The notes under the pieces: model-generated | Told to the model about the DNA's origin: nothing | Database searches by the model: none | The model's input: the letters and a program-made list of their open reading frames with translations, nothing else | Shown here: positions 1 to 6,992 of the stretch, piece after piece | Numbering within the stretch: position 1 is the first letter of the stretch | How the letters are laid out: every line of letters begins with the position of its first letter | Assembly (NCBI RefSeq): GCF_003432075.1 | Contig: NZ_QWBU01000012.1 | Location: forward strand, 1-64,000 | Length of the DNA stretch: 64,000 bases | DNA from: Shinella sp. WSJ-2 | GTDB taxonomy: Bacteria; Pseudomonadota; Alphaproteobacteria; Rhizobiales; Rhizobiaceae | Direction: 5' to 3' | Position numbers and translations under genes: made by a program

Positions 1-535
<535 letters not shown>

Positions 536-754
536 CTCTTTATTTCCTACTGAACGAAAGTTGGGCTAACCGGCCCGTCCGGTTTGGCAGGCGTTTAAGG
601 CTTTCGCAACGAATGCGCAAGCTTTAAATGCATGATGAAAACCGCCGGAAACGAGCTGAGGCAAGCCAGATGGACCATAAATCGGCATGCGGAATCGCTT
701 TTTCAAGGCAAAGCCTTAGTGCGAAGTGCTGATTCTTTTTGTGAAGGAAGAAAA

Positions 755-828
755 TGGAGCGGGTAGCGGGAATCGAACCCGCGTATTCAGCTTGGAAGGC
801 TGCTGCTCTACCATTGAGCTATACCCGC
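755..828 (-). tRNA. tRNA-Gly (anticodon UCC)
   Basis: This is a 74-nt cloverleaf including an encoded CCA. The acceptor is GCGGGTA/TACCCGC, the D arm GCTC/GAGC, the anticodon loop CTTCCAA (anticodon UCC) and the T arm GCGGG/CCCGC around TTCGATT. It lies 27 nt downstream of tRNA-Tyr on the same strand and ahead of tuf. Its anticodon arm is repeated exactly at 29265-29281, beside the tRNA-like RNAs. Confidence 0.97.
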
Positions 829-855
829 GGGGAGGTCTTGATCCGTACAACAGAA

Positions 856-940
856 TGGTGGAGGGAGTTGGATTTGAACCAACGTAGGCTGAGCCAACGG
901 ATTTACAGTCCGTCCCCTTTAACCACTCGGGCATCCCTCC
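856..940 (-). tRNA. tRNA-Tyr (anticodon GUA)
   Basis: This is an 85-nt class II tRNA with a long variable arm, acceptor GGAGGGA/TCCCTCC, anticodon loop containing GTA, and encoded CCA. It is the first gene of the tRNA-Tyr, tRNA-Gly, tuf run on the minus strand. Confidence 0.97.
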
Positions 941-1016
941 ATTATTCTGTCGGGATCAAGCGACCAGTTCGACCTATCGGCAGTGCCTTTTCGGCGGCGC
1001 CTTCGATCTGGCGGCG

Positions 1017-1045
1017 TATATGACGGGCACAATTCATCCTGTCAA
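1017..1045 (-). promoter_or_regulatory. Sigma-70 type promoter for the tRNA-Tyr/tRNA-Gly/tuf run
   Basis: Reading the minus strand there is TTGACA (1045-1040), a 17-nt spacer and CATATA (1022-1017), followed by the GC-rich CGCCGCC. A near-consensus -35 plus a GC-rich discriminator is what one expects for a growth-rate and stringently controlled tRNA operon. The predicted start lies roughly 70 nt upstream of tRNA-Tyr. Confidence 0.7.
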
Positions 1046-1199
1046 CACGACGTCACGGAAAAAATTGAGAAAAATGTCGCCGCCAGCACCCGCCTGTGGA
1101 TGGCCGCGATTTGCACGCGCCGCGCGCCATTTGAATTTTTCGCCTGTCGCCGATGCAAAACCGCTGCACACTTTTGCGCGACATGCTTTATAAGGCGCC

Positions 1200-2075
1200 A
1201 TGAGCAAAGACGATACCGGCGGCAAGACCGCAAAAGACACCCATTACGCAAAACTGCGCCGGGCGCACCGCGACCAGAAGCGTGAGCGCGGCGATATCCC
1301 GACACCCCGGGACGACCGCCGCCGCAAGCCGGCCGAGGGCTGGAAAGCGCCCACGCTCGCGCCCGATCAGGTCTATCTCTACGGCCTGCATACGGTGCGC
1401 GCCGCCCTCGACAATCCCGAGCGCAAGATCATCAAGCTGTCGGTCAGCCTCAACGCCGCCCAGCGGCTGGAGTTGCCCGATTTGTCGACCCTGCCCTACC
1501 CGGTCGAAACCGTGCTGCCATCGGACCTCGACAAGGTGCTCGGCCCGGAGGCGATCCATCAGGGCGTCATGCTGGAAACGCGGCCCCTGCCCGTTCGCCG
1601 GCTGGAGGCGCTGAAGGACAGCCCGCTGCTGCTCGTGCTCGACCAGGTGACGGATCCACACAATGTCGGCGCCATCATGCGCTCGGCCGTCGCCTTCAAT
1701 GCCGGCGCCGTCATCACCACGCAGCGCCATTCGCCGACGGAATCGGGCGTGCTGGCCAAGACCGCCTCCGGAGCGCTGGAGCTGATCCCCTATATCCAGA
1801 TCACCAATCTCTCGGATGCGCTGGAAGAGTTGCACAAGCTAGGCTTCCTGACCATCGGCCTTGATTCGGAAGGCCCCGCCCCGCTGGAAGGCACGCTATC
1901 GGGTCAGCGCATCGCGCTCGTCATGGGTTCCGAGGGCAAGGGCCTGCGCCAGAAGACGCGCGCCACCTGCAAGGCGCTCGCCCGCCTCGACATGCCCGGC
2001 GCCATCAAGTCGCTGAATGTGTCGAACGCCGCGGCCATCGCGCTCTACGCCACGCAGCGCCATCTCCTCGGCTGA
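1200..2075 (+). CDS. rlmB: TrmH/SpoU-family 2'-O-methyltransferase, RlmB-like
   Basis: The likely role is 2'-O-ribose methylation of 23S rRNA (G2251 in E. coli) using S-adenosylmethionine. Of the 291 residues, the first 50 or so are a basic tail (RRAHRDQKRERG) not found in the short enzymes. A substrate-binding domain follows at about 55-130, starting with LYGLHTVRAAL. The SPOUT domain carries motif 1 (DPHNVGAIMRSA, about 151-162), motif 2 (LVMGSEGKGL, about 240-249) and motif 3 (SLNVSNAAAIALY, about 271-283). The deep trefoil knot is therefore complete. The gene is monocistronic, divergent from tRNA-Tyr, and ends 16 nt before a strong terminator. Another SpoU tRNA/rRNA methylase is possible, but length and the N-terminal domain favour RlmB. 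Confidence 0.88.
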   Translation: MSKDDTGGKTAKDTHYAKLRRAHRDQKRERGDIPTPRDDRRRKPAEGWKAPTLAPDQVYLYGLHTVRAALDNPERKIIKLSVSLNAAQRLELPDLSTLPYPVETVLPSDLDKVLGPEAIHQGVMLETRPLPVRRLEALKDSPLLLVLDQVTDPHNVGAIMRSAVAFNAGAVITTQRHSPTESGVLAKTASGALELIPYIQITNLSDALEELHKLGFLTIGLDSEGPAPLEGTLSGQRIALVMGSEGKGLRQKTRATCKALARLDMPGAIKSLNVSNAAAIALYATQRHLLG

Positions 2076-2090
2076 ACACGCATCACATGA

Positions 2091-2137
2091 AAACAACGAA
2101 GGCCCGCCGGTGGATGCCGGCGGGCCTTCGTTGTTTT
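2091..2137. terminator. Bidirectional intrinsic terminator between rlmB and azoR
   Basis: Perfect 20-bp arms (2091-2110 and 2117-2136) surround the 6-nt loop TGGATG. The arms end in AAAC/GTTT runs, so both convergent genes get a hairpin followed by T residues. Confidence 0.9.
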
Positions 2138-2153
2138 GGATATCTGATCTCGC

Positions 2154-2777
2154 TTAGGAGGCGAGCTTCAGGCCGTTGCGGTCGCTGATCGTGCGCTCGG
2201 CTTCGGAAATCGCCTGGACCTTCGAATCGACCGAGAGGTTGAGACCTTCGGCGCGAACGATCTCGATATCGGTGACGCCGAGGAAACCGAGCACGGCGCG
2301 CAGATAGCTTTCCTGATGATCCATCACAGCTGCCGGGCCGGCGCTATAATGGCCGCCGCGGGTGGAAACGATGATGATCTTTTTGCCCTTGGCGAGACCC
2401 TCCGGGCCTTCGGCCGTGTAGCGGAACGTCTTGCCGGCGACGGCGACGCGGTCGATCCAGGCCTTGAGCTGGCTCGGCAGCGAGAAATTGTACATGGGCA
2501 CGCCGAGGATGATCGTATCGGCGGCGAGGAATTCTTCCAGCACGACCTTGCTTTCGGCAACCTCGGCGGCGACCTGCGTGTCGATCTGGTCCGGCGCGGC
2601 ATTGGCGGCACTCAGATGCGCGCCGGAGAGATGCGGCAGCGGGTTGGAGACGAGGTCGCGATAGGTGACGGTCGCGCCGGATTGTTCGGCCTTGATCTGG
2701 GCGGCAACGGCAGCGGTCAGGCGACGGGATACAGAATGATCTCCGAGAATGCCGGAGTCGATGTGAAGAACGTTCAT
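2154..2777 (-). CDS. azoR: FMN-dependent NADH-azoreductase (AzoR/AcpD family)
   Basis: A dimeric flavodoxin-like quinone/azo-compound reductase, cytosolic. It has 207 residues, the usual AzoR length. The N-terminus MNVLHIDSGILGDHSVSRRL gives the FMN phosphate-binding loop, and the middle has GVPMYNFSLPSQLKAWIDR, the family's hallmark around residues 95-113. STRGG (about 140) contacts the flavin. It is divergent from a LysR regulator whose intergenic region contains two palindromes, so regulation by that LysR protein, perhaps in response to quinones or electrophiles, is likely but inferred. The ATG is preceded by GAGGTGCTGACCC. Confidence 0.93.
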   Translation of the reverse strand: MNVLHIDSGILGDHSVSRRLTAAVAAQIKAEQSGATVTYRDLVSNPLPHLSGAHLSAANAAPDQIDTQVAAEVAESKVVLEEFLAADTIILGVPMYNFSLPSQLKAWIDRVAVAGKTFRYTAEGPEGLAKGKKIIIVSTRGGHYSAGPAAVMDHQESYLRAVLGFLGVTDIEIVRAEGLNLSVDSKVQAISEAERTISDRNGLKLAS

Positions 2778-2826
2778 GGGTCAGCACCTCTGTTCGGTTT
2801 GGGTGCAAAACATATGATCTGAAAAC

Positions 2827-2878
2827 AATCGCGCGATTAGACGGCAAAAATCCAATTGACTGTTTCACCAGGGAAACA
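2827..2878. promoter_or_regulatory. Azoreductase/LysR intergenic region with two palindromes (candidate operators)
   Basis: Two symmetric elements lie between the divergent genes. One is the 12-nt palindrome AATCGCGCGATT (2827-2838). The other is TGTTTC-ACCAGG-GAAACA (2861-2878), a perfect 6-bp inverted repeat with a 6-nt spacer, 28 nt before the LysR start codon. Neither is a textbook T-N11-A LysR box, but position and symmetry fit an operator shared by the two genes. Confidence 0.45.
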
Positions 2879-2906
2879 ATAATCAGGTCATGACCGGAGA
2901 CACCAC

Positions 2907-3854
2907 ATGCAGGACCTGAACGATCTCGCCCTCTATGCCGCCGTTGTGCGGCACAAGGGTTTTACAGCGGCAGCAAATGCGCTGTCCGTGCCGAAATCGA
3001 AGATCAGCAAGCGGGTCGCAGCCCTCGAGGAGCAGCTCGGCGTGCGCCTCATCGAGCGCTCCACCCGAAAACTCGCCATCACCGACATCGGCCAGTCCTT
3101 CTATGAGCGCTGTGAGGCGGTGCTGTCAGGCGTCGAGGCGGCGGAAGCGGTCGTCGCCGTCGCCAAGGCGGAGCCGGCGGGAACCGTGCGGCTCTCCATG
3201 CCGCCGGGTTTCGCCCCCATGATGGCCGATGTGCTGCCGGGTTTCCTGAAACGTTATCCGCTGGTGCGCCTGTCGATCCTCACCACCGGGCGCCCCGTCG
3301 ATCTCATCGAGGAGCGAATCGATGTCGCGCTGCGCGTGCGCGACAGCTACGACACGGACCAGTCGCTGATCGTGCGCCGTTTCGGCGCCACGCGCCGCTA
3401 CCTCGCAGCAAGTCCGCGTTTTCTGAAGCGCTACGGCCCCGTCGATCTCCACACGATCGGCCGCATTCCCACGCTCTCGATGCAGGAAAACAATCCGCGC
3501 GCCATCTGGACGCTGCTGCATTCGAGCGGAGAAATTCATGACGTCTCGCACTCGCCGGTCCTCACCTGCTCGGATTTTAGCGTGCTGGAACGCGCGACGA
3601 TCGAGGGCATCGGCCTTGGCTTGCTGCCCGACATCATCGTCGAGCGCGGATTCCGCAATGGCCTACTGACCCCGGTGCTGCCGGACTGGTCATCGACGGA
3701 AGCGACGGTCCACGCCGTCTTCACCTCCCGCCATGGCATGCTGCCGGCGGTGCGGGCACTAATCGAGCACCTCGCCGAAAACCTGCCGCGCTCCATGCAC
3801 CGCTGCCAGGAAATCGTGCCCAAACCCGCCGACGACAGCAACTGGTCGATCTGA
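2907..3854 (+). CDS. LysR-family transcriptional regulator
   Basis: 315 residues. An N-terminal winged helix-turn-helix (about 1-60, with GFTAAANALSVPKSKISKR) is followed by a LysR substrate-binding domain (about 90-300) beginning GTVRLSMPPGFAPMM. The sequence resembles the LysR branch often found beside NAD(P)H-quinone or azo reductases and oxidoreductases. It is transcribed away from azoR with 129 bp between the start codons, so it probably controls azoR and itself. The effector is not deducible from sequence. The basic-polar C-terminal tail after about residue 290 is not part of the domain. Confidence 0.92.
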   Translation: MQDLNDLALYAAVVRHKGFTAAANALSVPKSKISKRVAALEEQLGVRLIERSTRKLAITDIGQSFYERCEAVLSGVEAAEAVVAVAKAEPAGTVRLSMPPGFAPMMADVLPGFLKRYPLVRLSILTTGRPVDLIEERIDVALRVRDSYDTDQSLIVRRFGATRRYLAASPRFLKRYGPVDLHTIGRIPTLSMQENNPRAIWTLLHSSGEIHDVSHSPVLTCSDFSVLERATIEGIGLGLLPDIIVERGFRNGLLTPVLPDWSSTEATVHAVFTSRHGMLPAVRALIEHLAENLPRSMHRCQEIVPKPADDSNWSI

Positions 3855-3909
3855 TCCTCCCTTTTCGCTTTACTCCGGCGGAAAATATGCTAACTCCCTC
3901 GCATTGCGT

Positions 3910-3985
<76 letters not shown>

Positions 3986-4060
3986 TTATTTCCGCTTCGC
4001 GACAGATTGGATGGCCGGCCTGGCCGGTTTTTCACGCGCGGCGCTCCGGAGGATTTTACC

Positions 4061-4255
4061 GTGGCTACAGAAAAAGAACCGGTCTCCAAGGTCCAGATCG
4101 AGAAGCGCTCGGACGGGAAATTTTTCGTCGCGCTGACATTCCGCGGCGTAACCAATCCTCTGATCGGCCCGTTCCGCAACCCTTTCGAGGCGGCAGCTGC
4201 CGGTGAAGCGGCGTTGAAGGCACTTGAAGCGCGTGTTGGTGCGCGCAAGGCCTGA
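4061..4255 (+). CDS. Small conserved-looking protein of unknown function
   Basis: 64 residues from a GTG start at 4061 with GGAGGA (4047-4052) at good spacing. An upstream in-frame start exists but would overlap tRNA-Thr. The product starts MATEKEPVSKVQIEKRSDGK, continues through KFFVALTFRGVTNPLIGPF and ends in an Ala-rich helix. It looks like a soluble beta-strand/helix mini-protein without signal peptide or Cys. I do not recognise the family. It sits between tRNA-Thr and nadK on the same strand and could share the tRNA's transcript. Confidence 0.65.
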   Translation: MATEKEPVSKVQIEKRSDGKFFVALTFRGVTNPLIGPFRNPFEAAAAGEAALKALEARVGARKA

Positions 4256-4398
4256 TCGCCGGCGGCCGTATCCACAGCCGAGTTCACAGATCATTGTCAT
4301 ATTTTTCAGATGCGCATGCCGTAAAGGCATGCGACAAAGACCGGCCTTGTGCACCGCGCGAGGCTTGAACCTTTGCATTGAGGATGCGGATCAGTGGC

Positions 4399-5172
4399 AT
4401 GGCGCGTGAGTTGAACACCCTTTCCTTCGTCGCCTCGCAGGCGCCCGAAGCGCAGGATGCGCGCGACGAGCTGATCGCCATCTATGGCAATGCCGATCCG
4501 GAAGAGGCCGACGTGATCGTCGCGCTCGGCGGCGACGGTTTCATGCTGCAGACGCTGCACACGACCATGAATACCGGCAAGCGGGTCTATGGCATGAACC
4601 GCGGCTCGATCGGTTTCCTGATGAACCGCTACGATTCGGCCAACCTGCGCGAGCGCATCGGCGGCGCTGTCGAAAATGCCTTCCGGCCGCTGGAAATGGT
4701 GACGAGCGATGCGAGCGGGCAGGAACGGCGGGCGCTGGCCATCAACGAGGTCTATCTCTTCCGCCAGTCCTACCAGGCGGCAAAGCTGCGGGTCAGCGTC
4801 GATGGCCGTGTGCGGCTGGAAGAGCTGATCTGCGATGGCCTGCTGCTGGCGACCCCCGCAGGCTCCACGGCCTACAATCTCTCTGCCCACGGCCCCATCC
4901 TGCCCCTGGAGGCGCCGCTACTGGCCTTGACGCCGGTCAGCCCCTTCCGGCCGCGGCGTTGGCGCGGGGCTCTGCTGCCCAACAAGGTGACCGTCAAGAT
5001 CGAGGTGCTGGAAGCGGAAAAGCGACCGGTCAATGCCGTGGCCGACAATACCGAGGTCAAATCGGTGACCTCGGTGCGGATTGCCGAATCGGAGGGCCTT
5101 TCCGCGCATATTCTCTCGGACCCGGATCATTCTTGGTCCGACCGGATTCTTGCCGAACAATTCGATTACTGA
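4399..5172 (+). CDS. nadK: NAD kinase
   Basis: Phosphorylates NAD to NADP with ATP or polyphosphate. From the ATG at 4399 the product is 257 residues, the size I expect for the short alphaproteobacterial enzyme (E. coli has about 292). An in-frame TTG (4378) and ATG (4384) lie upstream, but homologous proteins usually begin a few residues before LSFVAS. Motifs are ALGGDGFML (GGDG at 44-47), the NE pair in LAINEVYLFR, and the glycine-rich LLATPAGSTAYNLSAHGPIL, all intact. It ends 32 nt before an exported unknown protein with which it may be co-transcribed. Confidence 0.93.
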   Translation: MARELNTLSFVASQAPEAQDARDELIAIYGNADPEEADVIVALGGDGFMLQTLHTTMNTGKRVYGMNRGSIGFLMNRYDSANLRERIGGAVENAFRPLEMVTSDASGQERRALAINEVYLFRQSYQAAKLRVSVDGRVRLEELICDGLLLATPAGSTAYNLSAHGPILPLEAPLLALTPVSPFRPRRWRGALLPNKVTVKIEVLEAEKRPVNAVADNTEVKSVTSVRIAESEGLSAHILSDPDHSWSDRILAEQFDY

Positions 5173-5204
5173 CACCCTCTCCTTTTCAGGGACAGGAGCA
5201 GATC

Positions 5205-5705
5205 ATGAAACGTGCCCTCACCGCCGCTCTCGCCGTTCTCCTGATCGCCGGCATGCCGGCTTTTGCCGAGGAAGAATCACCGGTCTCGGAAGCAATCACC
5301 TTCGTGGTGAGCACCGGGTTCTGGGAAGAGCCTGCGGAGGCGGATGGCGATGCGGCTGCCGCGGCGGCTGAAAAGACGACTGCTGAAAAACCCGCTCCGC
5401 GTCGCGGCTATTACAAGCTGATAGCCGTGCGCCAGCAGGACGGAACGGCGCAGATCCATCTCCAGCAGATCGAGGCAACCGCCAAAGGGCCCAAGATCGT
5501 TTCCTCGACTGTTCTGGACGAGTTTTCTGCGCTGAAACCCTATGTCACTGATATAAGACCGGAGAATTCCTCCGGCGTCACTACCCAGCCCGGCCTCTTC
5601 GCCACCGTCCATCTGAAGACGGACCCGAAGGCGACGGAGCCGGAAAGCTGGACGGTGCTGATCGACGATCTCGGCGAGATCAAGATCGAGCGCGCGACGA
5701 ATTGA
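5205..5705 (+). CDS. Exported protein of unknown function
   Basis: 166 residues, ATG at 5205 preceded by ACAGGAG. Residues 1-21 (MKRALTAALAVLLIAGMPAF) are a typical Sec signal peptide with cleavage after AFA. An Ala/Glu-rich linker at about 45-65 follows, then a globular part with RRGYYKLIAVRQQDGTAQIH and ESWTVLIDDLGEIKIER. No catalytic motif or domain is recognisable. It lies downstream of nadK and ends at a shared terminator opposite prfB. The likely location is the periplasm. Confidence 0.75.
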   Translation: MKRALTAALAVLLIAGMPAFAEEESPVSEAITFVVSTGFWEEPAEADGDAAAAAAEKTTAEKPAPRRGYYKLIAVRQQDGTAQIHLQQIEATAKGPKIVSSTVLDEFSALKPYVTDIRPENSSGVTTQPGLFATVHLKTDPKATEPESWTVLIDDLGEIKIERATN

Positions 5706-5721
5706 GCGCCGCAGAAACGAG

Positions 5722-5745
5722 AACGGGCGCCGAAGCGCCCGTTTT
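5722..5745. terminator. Bidirectional terminator between the exported protein gene and prfB
   Basis: AACGGGCGC (5722-5730), loop CGAA, GCGCCCGTT (5735-5743), followed by TT on the plus strand and preceded by GAGAACG. A perfect 9-bp tetraloop hairpin between convergent genes. Confidence 0.8.
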
Positions 5746-5762
5746 CAGTGTGTATTTCAAAC

Positions 5763-6894
5763 TCAGTTGAGGTCGTCCACGACCGCGTCCGCGCCACCGT
5801 TCACACGATGGGCAAGGGCCGCCTCCATGAACTCGTTGAGTTCGCCGTCGAGAACATCCGAGGGCGCCGTGCTTTCGACGCCTGTGCGCAGGTCCTTGAC
5901 CAGCTGGTAGGGTTGCAGGACGTAGGAGCGGATCTGGTGGCCCCAGCCGATATCGGACTTGGAGGCCGCCTCGGCATTGGCCGCTTCTTCGCGCTTCTTC
6001 AACTCCGCCTCGTATAGACGGGCACGCAGCATGTCCCACGCCTTGGCGCGGTTCTTGTGCTGCGAACGCTCCTGCTGGCAGGCAACGACGATGCCCGACG
6101 GGATGTGCGTGATGCGCACGGCCGAGTCGGTCGTATTGACGTGCTGGCCGCCGGCGCCCGACGAACGGTAGGTGTCGATGCGGCAGTCGCTCTCGTTGAT
6201 GTCGATGGTGATCGAATCGTCGATGACCGGATAGACCCAGATCGACGAGAACGAGGTGTGACGGCGCGCATTGCTGTCATAGGGCGAGATGCGGACCAGG
6301 CGGTGCACGCCCGACTCGGTCTTCAGCCAGCCATAGGCATTGTGCCCCTTGACGAGCAGCGTCGCGGATTTGATGCCGGCTTCTTCGCCGTCATGTATTT
6401 CCAGAAGCTCCACCTTGTAGCCCGAGCGCTCCGCCCAGCGGGTGTACATGCGCAGAAGCATGTTGGCCCAGTCCTGGCTTTCCGTACCGCCGGCGCCGGA
6501 GTGCACTTCGAGATAGGTGTCGTTGGTGTCCGCCTCGCCCGAAAGCATGGCCTCGACCTGCTTGCGCGACGCTTCGGTGCGAACCGCCTTCAGGGCATCC
6601 TCGGCATCCTTGACGATATCGGCATCGCCCTCTTCCTCACCGAGTTCGATGAGTTCGATATTGTCCTTCAGCTGCTGCTCGATGGCGCGCACGCCATTGA
6701 TGCTTTCGTCCAGCTGCTGGCGCTCGCGCATCAGCTTCTGAGCTTCCTGGGCATCGTTCCAGAGGTTGGGATCCTCTGCCTTGTTGTTCAACCAGTCCAG
6801 TCGTCTTACCGCCTGATCCCAGTCAAAGATGCCTCCTCAGCAGGCTTATGGCCTGCTTGATTTCGTCGACGACGTTCTCGATTTCCGCGCGCAT
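5763..6894 (-). CDS. prfB: Peptide chain release factor 2, with programmed +1 frameshift
   Basis: RF2 terminates translation at UGA and UAA. The gene is in two frames. Codons 1-23 run from the ATG at 6894 ([20 protein letters not shown]...) to CTT followed by an in-frame TGA (6825-6823). The remaining 353 residues continue in the +1 frame from GAC, giving 376 residues in all. The main part has the peptidyl-hydrolysis motif GAGGQHVN. The stop-codon recognition tripeptide reads SPY (in [15 protein letters not shown]) rather than the textbook SPF of E. coli. The frameshift makes RF2 synthesis self-limiting: when RF2 is scarce the ribosome pauses at UGA and slips. It is downstream of mrcA on the same strand. 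Confidence 0.96.
6822..6837 (-). other. prfB: prfB autoregulatory +1 frameshift signal
   Basis: Minus-strand reading: internal Shine-Dalgarno AGGAGG (6837-6832), three nucleotides CAT, then the slippery CTT TGA C (6828-6822). Spacing and slip codon match the E. coli element (SD, 3 nt, CUU UGA C). Confidence 0.95.
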
Positions 6895-6936
6895 ATCCGT
6901 TTCTTCAATGCTCTGTTTCGGTGGCCTCGAAATAGA

Positions 6937-6974
6937 GAGGGCGGGCGCGGATGTAAAGCCCCGTGCCCGCCCTC
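6937..6974 (-). terminator. Hairpin downstream of mrcA
   Basis: A perfect 10-bp stem GAGGGCGGGC/GCCCGCCCTC encloses an 18-nt loop, 19 nt after the mrcA stop codon and ahead of prfB. Only a weak T-rich tail (TCTATTTCG) follows on the minus strand, so read-through into prfB is possible. Confidence 0.5.
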
Positions 6975-6992
6975 ATCCGAGATGATGATGGA

